64,000 nucleotides of DNA. It comes from Xanthobacteraceae bacterium. Its GTDB lineage: Bacteria > Pseudomonadota > Alphaproteobacteria > Rhizobiales > Xanthobacteraceae. The translations under genes were made by a program, and so were the position numbers. Below the pieces are notes generated by a model, which did no database searches, was not told where the DNA came from, and worked only from the letters and a program-made list of their open reading frames with translations. The DNA is taken from the NCBI GenBank assembly GCA_031291445.1, contig JARLJA010000187.1, positions 1 through 64,000 of the forward strand, given 5' to 3'. This document shows positions 1 to 11,171 of the stretch, in pieces (the stretch's first letter is position 1; every line of letters begins with the position of its first letter).

Positions 1-2
1 AA

Positions 3-833
3 TCCGCGCATCGGCCTCACGGCGGGCCCGCCGCGGGCGGGGTGCCGAAGCCGCAGGCCATCCCCGGCGTCGCCGCGGTGATCGCGGTGGCGTCCGGCAA
101 GGGCGGGGTCGGGAAGTCGACCACGGCGATCAATCTCGCGCTGGCGCTGCGCGACCGCGGCCTGCGCGTCGGCCTGCTCGATGCCGACATTTACGGTCCC
201 TCGATTCCGCGGCTGACCGGGCTGCACGACAAGCCGCAGCTCAACGATGCCCGCAAGATGATTCCGCTGGCGCGTTTCGGTCTCGCGATCATGTCGATCG
301 GCTTCCTGGTCGATGAAGACACCGCGATGGTCTGGCGCGGTCCCATGGTGATGTCGGCCATCACCCAGATGCTGCGGGATGTCGAATGGGGAACGCTCGA
401 CATTCTGGTGGTCGACATGCCGCCGGGCACCGGCGACGCGCAGCTCACTTTGGCCCAGGGCGTTCCGCTCGCCGGCGCGGTCATCGTCTCGACTCCCCAG
501 GACCTGGCGCTGGTGGATGCACGGCGCGGGGTGGCGATGTTCGAGAAGGTCGGCGTGCCGATTCTCGGGATCGTCGAGAACATGAGCTATTTTCAATGTC
601 CGGCCTGCGGCACGCGGTCGGACGTGTTCGGTCACGGCGGCGCGTTGCACGAGGCGGAGCGCCTCGGCGTGCCGTTCCTCGGCGAAGTGCCGCTCCACAT
701 GGCGATTCGCGCCACCTCGGATGCCGGAACGCCGGTTGTTGACAGTGATGCGCAAGGTGCGCACGCCGCCATCTACCGGGCGATTGCCGCCAAGCTTCTG
801 GAGCGCCTCAAGGCGCCCCGTCCTGCGGCGTGA
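3..833 (+). CDS. mrp: Mrp/ApbC-type iron-sulfur carrier ATPase, 5' end outside window
   Basis: Cytosolic P-loop ATPase that assembles and hands on Fe-S clusters. The visible part shows a deviant Walker A (GKGGVGKST), the DADIYGPS switch, a PPGTGD motif and a late CxxC (CPACG) of the kind that bridges an Fe-S cluster in a dimer. The frame is open to the left edge, and the codons before the GTG at 42 read as a Gly/Pro/Ala-rich linker. In this family such a linker follows an N-terminal MIP18/DUF59 domain. I therefore treat the gene as truncated by the window edge and not as starting at 42. The 3' end is complete (TGA at 831-833). Confidence 0.93.
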   Translation, partial: SAHRPHGGPAAGGVPKPQAIPGVAAVIAVASGKGGVGKSTTAINLALALRDRGLRVGLLDADIYGPSIPRLTGLHDKPQLNDARKMIPLARFGLAIMSIGFLVDEDTAMVWRGPMVMSAITQMLRDVEWGTLDILVVDMPPGTGDAQLTLAQGVPLAGAVIVSTPQDLALVDARRGVAMFEKVGVPILGIVENMSYFQCPACGTRSDVFGHGGALHEAERLGVPFLGEVPLHMAIRATSDAGTPVVDSDAQGAHAAIYRAIAAKLLERLKAPRPAA

Positions 834-971
834 GCCTCTGATCCGGCCCCGTTCGGCCCCAGAGACGGCTATCCGACACCCCAAATCCGCCTTCGACTTT
901 GGTTGAAGAATGGGGGGATGCCTTTTGTCGCGTTTCCGCGGTTTCGGGTTCCATGTTACAGAGCGCCCGGC

Positions 972-2241
<1,270 letters not shown>

Positions 2242-2258
2242 GGTTCGGCAATCGATGC

Positions 2259-2289
2259 AAAAAGCCCGGCCGCGAGGCCGGGCTTTTTT
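2259..2289. terminator. Bidirectional Rho-independent terminator
   Basis: A perfect hairpin with a GC-rich stem (GCCCGGCC/GGCCGGGC), a four-base GCGA loop, A5 on the left and T6 on the right. It lies 17 bases after the TRAP binding-protein stop and 49 bases after the dctM stop on the other strand. The symmetric A and T tracts let it end transcripts from both directions. Confidence 0.93.
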
Positions 2290-2338
2290 GTCGACCGGGC
2301 CGATGTCGCGCCGCGGTCGGGGAGCGTGCGTTGTCAGG

Positions 2339-3946
2339 TCACTTGATTTTCGGCGGCTCGCCGAGATCCAGCGGCGGCAGCTCGATCTGCGGGATGTCGA
2401 TCTGGATCTTCTTGAGGTCGACCGCCGCAGGCTTGTCGAGCAGCCCGGTGACGGTGACCGGGAAGGCGATCACCAGCAGCACCATGATGGCCTGCAGGCC
2501 GACCCAGGGCAGCGCGCCCATGTAGATGTCGGAGCTCTTGACCTCCTTCGGCGCGACGCCGCGCAGATAGAACAGCGCGAAGCCGAAGGGCGGATGCATG
2601 AACGACGTCTGCATGTTGACGCACAGCATCACGCCGAACCAGATCAGCGCGGCGTCGGGCCCGACCACGGGCGCCAGGATCTTCTGCGCGATCGGCGCGA
2701 TCATCGGCAGGATGATGAAGGCAATCTCGAAGAAATCGAGGAAGAACGCCAGGAAGAAGATGAAGAGGTTGATGAAGACCAGGAAGCCCCAGACCCCGCC
2801 CGGCAGCGATGTCAGCATGTGCTCGAGCCAGACGCCGCCCGAGACGCCGAGGAATACCACCGAGAAGCAGGTCGAGCCGATCAGGATGAACACCACCATG
2901 GTGGTGATGCGCATGGTGGTCTCGTAGCCCTGTTTGATCAGGTCGCGCAGTTCGGGGATGCGTACGGCCTCGAGGCCGATCCAGGCGACCGCGAGGTAGG
3001 TCACCGCGAACGCGAGCTTGAAGGCGAGACCCTGGGTGAGAAAGATCCCGATCAGGGTGCCGACGCCGCCGGCGATCACGCCGACGATCAGGATCGTGCG
3101 TCCGGTGGAGCTGAAATCCTTGTGGTGCATCGCCGCCAGCACGATGGCGCCGACGGCGCCCATCGCGCCGGCCTCGGTGGGGGTGGCGAGGCCGAGCATC
3201 ATGGTCCCCAGCACCACGAAGATCAGCACCGCCGACGGGATGATGCCGAGCAGGCACTTGCGCCACAGCGGCCAGCCGGTCAGCGTGCGCGCGTCCTTCG
3301 GCACCGGCGGGACGTGGTCGGGCTTGAAGATGCCGAGCACGAAGGTGTAGCCCGCGAACAGGAGGATCTGGAAGATCGAGGGGCCCCAGGCGCCGAGATA
3401 CATGTCGCCGACCGATTTGCCGAGCTGGTCGGCGAGCACGATCAGCACCAGCGACGGCGGCACCAGCTGGGTGATGGTCCCCGAGGCGGCCAGCACGCCG
3501 GTGATGTAGCGCATGTTGTAGCCGTAGCGGATCATCACCGGCATCGAGATCAGGGCCATGGCGATGACCTGCGCCGCCACGGTGCCGGTGATCGCGCCGA
3601 GAATGAAGCCGACGATGATCACCGAATAGCCGAGACCGCCGCGGATCGGACCGAACAGCTGGCCCATCGAGTCGAGCATGTCCTCGGCGAGGCCGCAGCG
3701 CTCCAGCACCGAGCCCATGAAGGTGAAGAACGGAATCGCCAGCAGCAGGTCGTTGGACAGCACGCTGCCGAACACGCGTCCCGGAATGGCCTGCAGGAAG
3801 TTGAGATCGAAGAAGCCGAGGTGGATGGCGAGGAAGCCGAAGGACAGCCCCACGGCGGCGAGCGTGAACGCCACCGGAAAGCCGATCAGCATGGCGACGA
3901 CCAGGCCGCCGAACATCATCGGCGGCATCATGCCCTGGGTGATCAT
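2339..3946 (-). CDS. dctM: TRAP transporter large permease, DctM family
   Basis: Inner-membrane subunit that carries out ion-coupled transport together with DctQ and the DctP-type binding protein. 535 aa with many hydrophobic segments from the N-terminus (MMFGGLVVAMLIGFPVAFTL) to near the end. It is longer than the roughly 425 aa of the classic DctM; the extended form is common with TakP-type binding proteins. The start codon overlaps the dctQ stop as ATGA (3943-3946), showing translational coupling. The last 45 or so residues are a soluble proline-rich tail. Confidence 0.92.
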   Translation of the reverse strand: MITQGMMPPMMFGGLVVAMLIGFPVAFTLAAVGLSFGFLAIHLGFFDLNFLQAIPGRVFGSVLSNDLLLAIPFFTFMGSVLERCGLAEDMLDSMGQLFGPIRGGLGYSVIIVGFILGAITGTVAAQVIAMALISMPVMIRYGYNMRYITGVLAASGTITQLVPPSLVLIVLADQLGKSVGDMYLGAWGPSIFQILLFAGYTFVLGIFKPDHVPPVPKDARTLTGWPLWRKCLLGIIPSAVLIFVVLGTMMLGLATPTEAGAMGAVGAIVLAAMHHKDFSSTGRTILIVGVIAGGVGTLIGIFLTQGLAFKLAFAVTYLAVAWIGLEAVRIPELRDLIKQGYETTMRITTMVVFILIGSTCFSVVFLGVSGGVWLEHMLTSLPGGVWGFLVFINLFIFFLAFFLDFFEIAFIILPMIAPIAQKILAPVVGPDAALIWFGVMLCVNMQTSFMHPPFGFALFYLRGVAPKEVKSSDIYMGALPWVGLQAIMVLLVIAFPVTVTGLLDKPAAVDLKKIQIDIPQIELPPLDLGEPPKIK

Positions 3947-4485
3947 TGCGTCGGCCTCTCGTACTTCGCGTCGATCGTCACCTCACCCACGAGCGCGCCG
4001 ATGCGCTTGATCACTTCCGACACGCCCTGCAGGGCCAGCATCACGAAGCCGGCCGGCAGAACGAACTTGATCGGCCAGCGGATCAGCCCGCCGGCATTGC
4101 TCGACATCTCGTCGACCGAATAGGCCTGCATGAAGAACGGCCAGGACAGGTAGCTGAGCAGGAGGCAGGCCGGGATCAGGAAGAACAGCGTGCCGATCAG
4201 GTCGAGCCAGAGCTGACCGCGCTCGGAGAGGAAAAGGTAGAAGATCTCGACCCGCACGTGCTCGTTGCGCTTGAAGGTATAGGACGCGCCGAACATCACG
4301 AGGAGGGCGAACATGTACCATTGCAGCTCGAGCCAGCCGTTCGAGCTGTAGCCGAACGCGTAACGGACCATCGCGTTGATGGCGCTGACCAGCGTGGCCA
4401 GCAGGACCAGCAGGTTGCAGACGTAGCCGATCTTCTCGTTGATCTTGTCGATGGCTGTACTGAGAGCCAGCAGTGGCCGCATCAT
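3943..4485 (-). CDS. dctQ: TRAP transporter small permease, DctQ family
   Basis: Small four-helix membrane subunit of the TRAP transporter. 180 aa from ATG 4485 (tandem ATGATG), preceded by GGAGAGAG. The frame stays open upstream to 4656, but that extension is Arg/Pro/Ala-rich with no family resemblance, so it is excluded. Hydrophobic segments start after KIGYVCN and include a typical DctQ stretch around WLELQWYMFALLVMFGASY. First gene of the dctQM operon; the promoter must lie in 4486-4863. Confidence 0.9.
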   Translation of the reverse strand: MMRPLLALSTAIDKINEKIGYVCNLLVLLATLVSAINAMVRYAFGYSSNGWLELQWYMFALLVMFGASYTFKRNEHVRVEIFYLFLSERGQLWLDLIGTLFFLIPACLLLSYLSWPFFMQAYSVDEMSSNAGGLIRWPIKFVLPAGFVMLALQGVSEVIKRIGALVGEVTIDAKYERPTQ

Positions 4486-4863
4486 TCTCTCTCCGACCTG
4501 GGCACGGGCACGGGCGCGGTGCGCCGCGGTGCCGGGTGCTGGCATCGGGATCGAGCGCGGACGGATGCAGCGCCGGCGAGCAACGGGCCACGCCTGGTCG
4601 GCGCGCACGGAAGCCGTGCACGCAGAACCACTGTGCCGGGCCCGAGAGCCCGGCAACCGATATCAGGGAGTGACAGCACCCCAGCCCTCCTCGGCGCGCG
4701 GCGCGTCCGGTTGGTCCGCGCCCTTCACGGGACGCGGCCGCTTTTTGGAGCCCGACTGGCACGGCGCGGCCGCACATTTCCAGTGCGCCGCGCGTGCGTC
4801 AATCGGAAGTTTGGGCAGGTCTGGGCGTTCGAATACCGCCGGTCGCCAGAGGGGGCAGCTGGT
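4486..4863. other. Intergenic region with an 8-bp perfect hairpin
   Basis: 378 bases between moaA and dctQ, both read leftwards. A perfect inverted repeat, TGCCGGGC at 4634-4641 and GCCCGGCA at 4648-4655 with a six-base loop, could end moaA transcripts but has no T-run on either strand. The rest is GC-rich. I found no convincing gene or promoter consensus in it. Confidence 0.4.
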
Positions 4864-5883
4864 TCAGCCGCCGGTCACGCTCATGTGGCGGCTGACGCTC
4901 GGACGGTTGTGGCGCCGATCGATGATGAAGTCGTGTCCCTTGGGCTTCAGACCGATCGCCCGATCGATTGCTGCGCTCAAAAGGACGTCGTCGCTCGACG
5001 CTCGGAGCGGCCGCCGAAGATCGCTCGCGTCCTCCTGGCCGAGGCAGGTGTGGAGCGTCCCGGTGCAGGTAATCCGCACCCGGTTGCAGGATTCGCAGAA
5101 ATTGTGGGTGAGGGGAGTGATGAAGCCGAGCTTGCCCCCGGTCTCCGCGACCCGCACGTAGCGCGCCGGCCCGCCGCTGCTCTCCTCCAGATCCGTCAGC
5201 GTGAACTGCTTCGCCAGCCGGCTGCGCAGCAGCGACAACGGAACGTATTGGTCGATGCGCCCGGGACCGATCTCCCCCAGCGGCATGACTTCGATCAGCG
5301 TCAGGTCCATGCCGAGGCCGTGCGCCCAGCGCATCAGGTCCGGGATCTCGTCCTCGTTCATGTTTTTCAGCACGACCGCATTGATCTTGACGTGCAGACC
5401 GGCCTGGCGGGCGGCGGCGATCCCGGACTGGACGCGGTCGATATCGCCCCATCGCGTGATCGCGCGGAATTTGCCGGCGTCCAGGGTATCCAGCGAAACG
5501 TTGATGCGGCGCACGCCGCAGTCGCGCAGTTCGTCGGCGTAACGCGCCAGCTGCGAGCCGTTGCTGGTCAGCGTCAGTTCGTCGAGCGCGCCGGTGGCGA
5601 GATGGCGCGACAGCGTGCGAAACAGCGACATCACGTTGCGGCGGACCAGCGGCTCGCCGCCGGTGAGCCGCAGCTTGCGCGTGCCCTTGGCGATGAACAC
5701 CGAACACAGCCGGTCGAGCTCCTCGAGGGTGAGCAGATCGGCCTTGGGCAGGAACGTCATGTCTTCCGACATGCAGTAGAAGCACCGCAGATCGCAGCGG
5801 TCGGTGACCGAGACCCGCAAATAATTGATGGCCCGGCCGAACGCGTCGACCATGGGCGCCGGGTGTTGCAATGTCTCGGTCAT
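4864..5883 (-). CDS. moaA: GTP 3',8-cyclase MoaA (molybdenum cofactor biosynthesis)
   Basis: Radical SAM enzyme that, with MoaC, turns GTP into cyclic pyranopterin monophosphate, the first step of molybdopterin synthesis. The N-terminal CxxxCxxC cluster motif (CDLRCFYC) binds the SAM cluster; the C-terminal FCESCN...C set binds the second 4Fe-4S cluster, and the protein ends in the conserved double glycine. 339 aa. ATG 5883 ([10 protein letters not shown]) is chosen because the segment beginning [15 protein letters not shown] lies 10 residues later, as in rhizobial relatives; the open extension to 6102 is basic low-complexity sequence. No other moa gene is in the window. Confidence 0.95.
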   Translation of the reverse strand: MTETLQHPAPMVDAFGRAINYLRVSVTDRCDLRCFYCMSEDMTFLPKADLLTLEELDRLCSVFIAKGTRKLRLTGGEPLVRRNVMSLFRTLSRHLATGALDELTLTSNGSQLARYADELRDCGVRRINVSLDTLDAGKFRAITRWGDIDRVQSGIAAARQAGLHVKINAVVLKNMNEDEIPDLMRWAHGLGMDLTLIEVMPLGEIGPGRIDQYVPLSLLRSRLAKQFTLTDLEESSGGPARYVRVAETGGKLGFITPLTHNFCESCNRVRITCTGTLHTCLGQEDASDLRRPLRASSDDVLLSAAIDRAIGLKPKGHDFIIDRRHNRPSVSRHMSVTGG

Positions 5884-5935
5884 CCGGCGGCCCTGTGCTG
5901 ATCCCATTGTGATCCGGGATATCCCATCGTCACAA

Positions 5936-5961
5936 TGTAGGGCGGGCCGGTCCGCCCTACA
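5936..5961. repeat. Perfect 10-bp inverted repeat between moaA and the lipoprotein gene
   Basis: TGTAGGGCGG (5936-5945) and CCGCCCTACA (5952-5961) flank a six-base centre. It lies downstream of the lipoprotein gene stop (5978) and upstream of moaA. There is no T-run, so it may be a REP-like palindrome or a weak terminator. I saw no second copy in the window. Confidence 0.6.
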
Positions 5962-5977
5962 ATCGCTTCGTGAGACC

Positions 5978-6439
5978 TTAGCGCGCCGGGGGCGGCGGGA
6001 ACGCGGAGCCGGAATCGGCCGGCGCGCCATCGGCCGGCGCTGCCGCCGGCTTGGGCTTGCGCTTGCGCGGAGGGTGGCTCGGCATCTTCCTCGGCGGTGC
6101 AACCGGCTGCAGTTCGGCGAATACCGGGTTCGGGTCGGTCACGACCGTCGATGGGCTGCCGAAGTCCCCCGACACCTGCGAGGTCTTCACGGCAATCGTG
6201 GCGGGCTGGAATCTCTCCAGGGTGTAGCTGACCGAGAAGTTCTCGGTCACGGGCACCGAGACCGAACAGGGCGTCTTGCAGCCTGGTCCCAGCGAGGTGC
6301 GGGCGTCAGCTCCCGGAGGCGAGGATTCGAGCCGGACCGTGACGTTTTGCGGGGTCGGCTTGAAGAAATCCATGGATGGCATTGAGCCACATCCGGCGAG
6401 TCCGAGACTCGCAGTGGCGATGACAAATACGCGACGCAT
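5978..6439 (-). CDS. Putative lipoprotein of unknown function
   Basis: 153 aa. The N-terminus [19 protein letters not shown] is a lipoprotein signal with the lipobox LAGC, so Cys17 would be lipidated and the protein held in the envelope. The middle (about 30-110) looks like a small beta-rich domain resembling PEGA-type sequence ([19 protein letters not shown], then a CKTPC pair); the last 40 residues are Pro/Lys/Ala-rich. ATG 6439 is chosen for the signal peptide. I do not recognise a specific family or function. Confidence 0.75.
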   Translation of the reverse strand: MRRVFVIATASLGLAGCGSMPSMDFFKPTPQNVTVRLESSPPGADARTSLGPGCKTPCSVSVPVTENFSVSYTLERFQPATIAVKTSQVSGDFGSPSTVVTDPNPVFAELQPVAPPRKMPSHPPRKRKPKPAAAPADGAPADSGSAFPPPPAR

Positions 6440-6566
6440 GATCCACCGTCTGATTGCTGCGGCAAGCCGCCACAGTCCCCGTTTCGACCATAAGAGGGTC
6501 GCGCAGGGCACGCAACGTGCTGCCGTTTAATGATTAAGAAAGGGTTAACGAGGTATTTTATTACCC

Positions 6567-7265
6567 TCAAGCGTCTTTGGGAAGGCCGCTGAGCCGGGGC
6601 TGGAGCCGGTCGACCGCGGAGGGAAGTTCCGCCATTGCGGCGATGACGAGGTCGGGCGCCAGGTCCGCGATTGGAACTTCGGTATAGCCGAACTCGACGC
6701 CAATGACCTTGACGCCGGCGCGACGCGCGACCCCGATGTCGGGGCCGGAATCTCCCACCATGATCGAAGTCGAAGGATGCCCGCCGGCCCGCAGGATGGT
6801 CTGGCGCAGGATGGTGGGATCCGGCTTGCCGACCCCGAAGGTATCGGCACCGCAGACCGCGAGAAACCGCTCACTGAGGTCCAGGCGGTCGAGCAGGCGC
6901 CGCGACAGCCACTCCAGCTTGTTGGTGCAGACGGCGAAGCCGAAGCCCCGCCCTGCCAGTTGGTCGAGTGCCGCCTCCAGGCCCTCGAAGGGCCTGGACT
7001 GGTCCGCGATATGGTCCGCGTAGTAGCTGATGAACTCGCCTGTCAGGCGGTCGAGCTCCGCGGGGGTCATGCTGCGGCCGTCCGCCTCGAAGCCGCGTTC
7101 GATCAGCCGGCGCGCCCCGGCTCCGATCATGCCCCGTGCCGACGCCAGCGGAACGGGCGGCAGGCCTTGCCGGTCGAGCACGACGTTCAAGGCCGCGATC
7201 AGATCCGGTGCGGTATCGACCAGGGTGCCGTCGAGGTCGAACACGACGAGGGGAGGGATTGCCAT
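6567..7265 (-). CDS. gph: Phosphoglycolate phosphatase, HAD family
   Basis: HAD-superfamily hydrolase that removes phosphate from 2-phosphoglycolate, formed by Rubisco oxygenation or DNA repair. Motif I is [10 protein letters not shown] at residues 9-18, motif II lies near AVCTNK, and the motif III/IV region reads KPDP...[12 protein letters not shown]. 232 aa, normal length. It is divergent from rpiA with 209 bases between starts, a combination seen in related Rhizobiales. Other HAD phosphatase substrates remain possible. Confidence 0.88.
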   Translation of the reverse strand: MAIPPLVVFDLDGTLVDTAPDLIAALNVVLDRQGLPPVPLASARGMIGAGARRLIERGFEADGRSMTPAELDRLTGEFISYYADHIADQSRPFEGLEAALDQLAGRGFGFAVCTNKLEWLSRRLLDRLDLSERFLAVCGADTFGVGKPDPTILRQTILRAGGHPSTSIMVGDSGPDIGVARRAGVKVIGVEFGYTEVPIADLAPDLVIAAMAELPSAVDRLQPRLSGLPKDA

Positions 7266-7474
7266 GCAGGATCGCTAACCGGCTCGCAGGCACGGCGCAA
7301 GAGTGCAGAACAGCCATCGTCGCACTGGCTTGCCCTGTCCCTTGGCGACTTTCGGGGCTAGATAAGGCCGTCCGGGGCGCCATTCGGCGTGTCCGCGGGA
7401 GAGGGACCCGTGCCTGGCCGTGTCGGGTGCGGCGAACAATCCATGGAGCAGCGATTTGGACGGCGAGGCTCGCA

Positions 7475-8173
7475 ATGACGATCGATGAACTGAAACGCCT
7501 GGCTGCCGCGCGCGCCGTCGAGCATGTCCGCGATGGCATGAAGCTCGGCCTCGGGACCGGGTCGACCGCGAAGCACTTCGTCGAACTGCTCGGTGAAAAA
7601 GTGCGAGCCGGTCTCAACGTCGTCGGGGTTCCGACGTCGGAGGCCACCCGCGCGGATGCCGAACGATGCGGCATCGTGCTCGGTTCGCTCGACGAAATCG
7701 ACCGGCTCGACCTGACGGTCGATGGCGCCGACGAGATCGACCCGCACCTCAATCTGATCAAGGGCGGCGGCGGCGCGCTGCTGCGCGAGAAGATCGTCGC
7801 GGCGGCGTCAGATCGCATGATCGTGATCGCCGATGAATCGAAATGGGTCGGCGCGCTGGGCCGGTTTCCGCTGCCGATCGAGGTCGTTCCGTTCGGCCTG
7901 GCGGCCACCCGGCGCGCCATTGCCGAGGTTCTTTCGGCCGACGGCGCGGCGGGGCGGCTGACCATCCGCGCCGGCAAGGACGGTCACGCGTTTGTCACCG
8001 ACGGCGGACACTGGATTGTCGACGCCCACCTCGGGGTGATACCTGATGCCCCGGCGCTGGCGGCTTCGCTCGCCTCGCTTCCGGGTGTTGTCGAGCACGG
8101 GTTGTTCATCGGACTGGCGACCACCGCGCTCCTTGCCGGCCCCGCGGGAATTCGAACGATCGAGCGGCGATGA
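7475..8173 (+). CDS. rpiA: Ribose-5-phosphate isomerase A
   Basis: Interconverts ribose 5-phosphate and ribulose 5-phosphate in the pentose phosphate and Calvin cycles. Diagnostic segments are [12 protein letters not shown], the catalytic DGADEID and [11 protein letters not shown]. 232 aa, standard length. ATG 7475 gives the usual [18 protein letters not shown] start; the frame is open much further upstream without family resemblance. It is followed after 22 bases by the DUF2059 gene and then gor, probably one transcript. Confidence 0.96.
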   Translation: MTIDELKRLAAARAVEHVRDGMKLGLGTGSTAKHFVELLGEKVRAGLNVVGVPTSEATRADAERCGIVLGSLDEIDRLDLTVDGADEIDPHLNLIKGGGGALLREKIVAAASDRMIVIADESKWVGALGRFPLPIEVVPFGLAATRRAIAEVLSADGAAGRLTIRAGKDGHAFVTDGGHWIVDAHLGVIPDAPALAASLASLPGVVEHGLFIGLATTALLAGPAGIRTIERR

Positions 8174-8195
8174 GCCGCAAATGAGGAGATATGGA

Positions 8196-8717
8196 ATGAA
8201 CAAGTTCTCGAAGGCGCTGCTGCTGGCCGGCATCGGCCTTGCCCTCTCCGGCGTGAGCCTGCAGGCGCAGTCTCCCAAGGCGCCGGTCACACCGGCGCCG
8301 TCGGCGAGCGCGGTGGCGGCGGCGACGGAATTGATGAATCTGAGAAAGACCTACACCGTCTATCAGAACCTGATACCGAACGTGATTCAGCGCGCGATGC
8401 AGGGGCTGGTGCAGAACAACCTGAACTACCAGAAGGATCTGGAGGAGATTTCCGTGAAGCTGGCGACCGAGCTGGGACCGCGCCGCGAGGAGATCGGCAA
8501 GGCGATGGCGCAGATCTACGCCTCCAAGTTCAGCGAGGATGAACTGAAGGGTCTGCTCGCCTTCTACAAGTCGCCGTTGGGTCAGAAGTTTCTCGAGACC
8601 GAGCCGAAGGCAATTCAGGCCAGCTTCGACTACATCAACGAGTGGGGCGCGGCTTTCTCCAACGAGGTTGCCAACCGGTTCAGGGCCGAAATGAAGGCGC
8701 GCGGCAAGCCGATCTGA
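8196..8717 (+). CDS. Secreted DUF2059-domain protein
   Basis: 173 aa with a Sec signal peptide (residues 1 to about 24, ending SLQAQ) and a DUF2059-like helical domain containing the FSEDELKGLLAFYKSPLGQKFLE segment typical of that family. Probably periplasmic; the function is not known. AGGAG at 8184-8188 fixes ATG 8196 over the out-of-frame ATG at 8191. It sits between rpiA and gor with short gaps (22 and 16 bases), a conserved neighbourhood in relatives. Confidence 0.88.
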   Translation: MNKFSKALLLAGIGLALSGVSLQAQSPKAPVTPAPSASAVAAATELMNLRKTYTVYQNLIPNVIQRAMQGLVQNNLNYQKDLEEISVKLATELGPRREEIGKAMAQIYASKFSEDELKGLLAFYKSPLGQKFLETEPKAIQASFDYINEWGAAFSNEVANRFRAEMKARGKPI

Positions 8718-8733
8718 GCGGAGCGGCGGGATC

Positions 8734-10119
8734 ATGGCGGACAGCGACGTCGACTTATTCGTCATCGGAGGCGGATCGGGGGGCGTTCGTGCCGCCCGGA
8801 TCGCGGCCGGTCATGGTGCCAGGGTCATGGTCGCCGAGGAGTACAGGGTCGGCGGCACCTGTGTGATTCGCGGCTGCGTTCCCAAGAAGCTCCTGGTCTA
8901 TGCGTCCCACGCGCACGCCGAGATCGAGGATGCCGCGGGCTACGGTTGGACGGTGACGGGGGCGGCGTTCGACTGGCCGACCCTGATCGCCAACAAGGAC
9001 AAGGAAATCGCGCGGCTGGAAGCCGCCTACACCAGCAATCTCGAGAAGGCCGGTGTCCACCTGGTCAAGGCCCGCGCGGTGTTCGAGGATCCGCACACGC
9101 TGCGACTGTCGAGCGGAGAGCAGGTCCGCGCCGGCACCGTTCTGATCGCGACGGGGGCCGCGCCCAACCACGGCGCGGCGATCCCGGGTATCGAGCATGT
9201 CATCTCGTCGAACGAGGTCTTTCACCTGCCGACGTTGCCGCGGCGGATCGTGATCCAGGGCGGCGGCTACATCGCGGTCGAGTTCGCCGGCATCTTCGCC
9301 GGGCTCGGCAGCGACGTGACGCTGATCTATCGCGGCGAGAACATCCTGCGCGGCTTCGACGAGGACGTCCGCGGCCATCTGCGCGGCGAAATGGAAAAGG
9401 CCGGCGTCAGCATCCAGACCGGCTGCACCATCACCCGCGTCGAGCGCCACGGCGACGTCTATACGTCGCATCTGTCCAGTGGAGCCAGCCTGGCGTCCGA
9501 CCAGGTGCTGTTCGCGATCGGGCGCCATCCCAATGTCGCCAATCTCGGCCTGGAAACCGCTGGCGTCGCCATCAATCCGGGCAACGGCGGCATCGCGGTC
9601 GACGAGCATTCGCGGAGTTCGGTGCCTCACATCTACGCGGTGGGAGACGTCACCCACCGGGTCAACCTGACGCCGGTGGCGATCCGGGAAGGGCACGCCT
9701 TCGCCGACAGCGTGTTCGGCAACCGGCCGACTGCGGTCGATCATGCCAACATTCCGACCGCGGTGTTCTCGCAGCCGGAAGTCGGCACGGTGGGACTGAC
9801 CGAGACGCAGGCGCGGGAACAGTGCGAACGGGTCGACGTCTACAAGGCGATCTTTCGGCCGATGAAGGCGACCCTGTCGGGGCGCGACACCCGCATCCTC
9901 ATGAAGCTGGTCGTCGACGGCACCACCGATCGCGTGCTCGGCTGCCACATCGTCGGGCCGGAGGCGGGCGAGATGATCCAGGTCGTCGGCGTCGCGGTCA
10001 AGCTGAAGGCGACCAAGGCCGATTTCGACGCGACCATGGCCGTGCATCCCACCGCGGCGGAGGAACTGGTGACCATGCGGACGCCGTTCGCCCGTTACAC
10101 CCGAACGACATCCGGCTGA
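8734..10119 (+). CDS. gor: Glutathione-disulfide reductase
   Basis: FAD- and NADPH-dependent reductase that regenerates glutathione. The N-terminal FAD fold (VIGGGSGGVRAARIAAGHGA) is followed by the redox pair in GGTCVIRGCVPKK, a second dinucleotide fold (IQGGGYIAVEFAGIFAGLGS) and the C-terminal HPTAAEEL with the catalytic His. 461 aa, normal length. The last gene of the rpiA-DUF2059-gor group; its stop is 11 bases from the stop of the convergent hydrolase gene. A GGCGGC/GCCGCC hairpin at 10125-10140 lies at the junction. Confidence 0.95.
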   Translation: MADSDVDLFVIGGGSGGVRAARIAAGHGARVMVAEEYRVGGTCVIRGCVPKKLLVYASHAHAEIEDAAGYGWTVTGAAFDWPTLIANKDKEIARLEAAYTSNLEKAGVHLVKARAVFEDPHTLRLSSGEQVRAGTVLIATGAAPNHGAAIPGIEHVISSNEVFHLPTLPRRIVIQGGGYIAVEFAGIFAGLGSDVTLIYRGENILRGFDEDVRGHLRGEMEKAGVSIQTGCTITRVERHGDVYTSHLSSGASLASDQVLFAIGRHPNVANLGLETAGVAINPGNGGIAVDEHSRSSVPHIYAVGDVTHRVNLTPVAIREGHAFADSVFGNRPTAVDHANIPTAVFSQPEVGTVGLTETQAREQCERVDVYKAIFRPMKATLSGRDTRILMKLVVDGTTDRVLGCHIVGPEAGEMIQVVGVAVKLKATKADFDATMAVHPTAAEELVTMRTPFARYTRTTSG

Positions 10120-10130
10120 GGGGAGGCGGC

Positions 10131-11048
10131 TCAGGCCGCCGTCAGCCAGTCGGCGGCCTTCTTCCACAGCGTATGGCGATGCTCGGGCCTGAAGAACCCG
10201 AAATGGCCGATCCGTCGGACGCCGGCGTCGCGCGGATTGACGGAGACGATGTCGGGCGAGGCGTTGGTGAACGCCGAACACAGAAGCTCGACAGACGCGC
10301 GGGTCGCCCATGGGTCGTCCTCGATGCACAGCGCCATCAGCGGATGCCGGTAGTGCGGGTAGTTGGCGAGCCCGATCAGCGACGGATCGTCGAAATAGTA
10401 GCGCTCGCTCATGATCCATTTGGACCACTGCAGAAAGATGCCCCGGGGCATATCCTCGCCGAACCCGAATTTGCCGGGGACGTAGCCCATGAAGTTGGCG
10501 AGCGGTCTCGCCACCCAGTTCAGCAGCAGGAACACGCGGTACCGTTCCGGCGACGCGAACAGCTTCCAGTATCCGGCCTGGGCGGAGACCAGCAGCGCGC
10601 GCGCCACCTGGTCGTTGTTCGGCAGCAGGCCGAGTGCCTGGCCCCCGAATGAGTGCCCGACGTAGCTGAGCGGCAGCACCTTGTAGCGCGCCCGCATCCA
10701 GGCCACCGCGGCGGTCGCGTCCTTGTCGGCCCAATCGGCCATGCGGGCGTCGAAATCGACGATGGAGCGCGGCCGCGAGCCGCCGATGCCGCGGTAGTCG
10801 TAAGTCAGGACCACGCAGCCGCGGCTGCCGAGGTAGCTGGCGAAACTGCGGTAGAGACTGCGGGGGACCGCGGCGGCGGAGCTGATCAGCACGGCATTGT
10901 GTCGCTCGCCGCGCGGCAGGTAGATCGTCGCCGCAAGCGCATAGCCGTCCGCAGCCGGAATCGTGATGTCATCGACGAAGACGTCGTCCGCAATCTCGCC
11001 AGTCACGATGCTCTCCCCAGCCAGCTCCAGCAAAGCCGGAATTGGCAT
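10131..11048 (-). CDS. Alpha/beta-fold hydrolase, COG4757-like
   Basis: 305 aa. The nucleophile elbow is GHSFGG after KVLPLSYV, followed by a hydrolase lid region and a late histidine in GHFGFF, so a Ser-Asp-His triad is plausible. An early segment (IYLPRG...AVLISSAAAVPRSLYRSFASYL) matches predicted hydrolases acting on unknown esters or peptides. No signal peptide, so probably cytosolic. ATG 11048 is preferred over an in-frame TTG nine bases upstream. The substrate cannot be given. Confidence 0.82.
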   Translation of the reverse strand: MPIPALLELAGESIVTGEIADDVFVDDITIPAADGYALAATIYLPRGERHNAVLISSAAAVPRSLYRSFASYLGSRGCVVLTYDYRGIGGSRPRSIVDFDARMADWADKDATAAVAWMRARYKVLPLSYVGHSFGGQALGLLPNNDQVARALLVSAQAGYWKLFASPERYRVFLLLNWVARPLANFMGYVPGKFGFGEDMPRGIFLQWSKWIMSERYYFDDPSLIGLANYPHYRHPLMALCIEDDPWATRASVELLCSAFTNASPDIVSVNPRDAGVRRIGHFGFFRPEHRHTLWKKAADWLTAA

Positions 11049-11171
11049 GGCCTGCAAGACATTGACTTACCACCGTGATTTGCAACTGGCGAACCCCGGC
11101 CAGCCTGTGTATAACGCGCCCGAGCCGGCCTCCCGAGAGGTGCCGGGGACCGGCGATTTCAGGAGCTGACC

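Noticed and set aside
2255-4123. A 622-codon plus-strand frame
   Set aside because: It is antisense to dctM, is made of charged low-complexity sequence rich in Asp, Glu, His and Arg, and has no family motif. High GC content removes stop codons from this frame.
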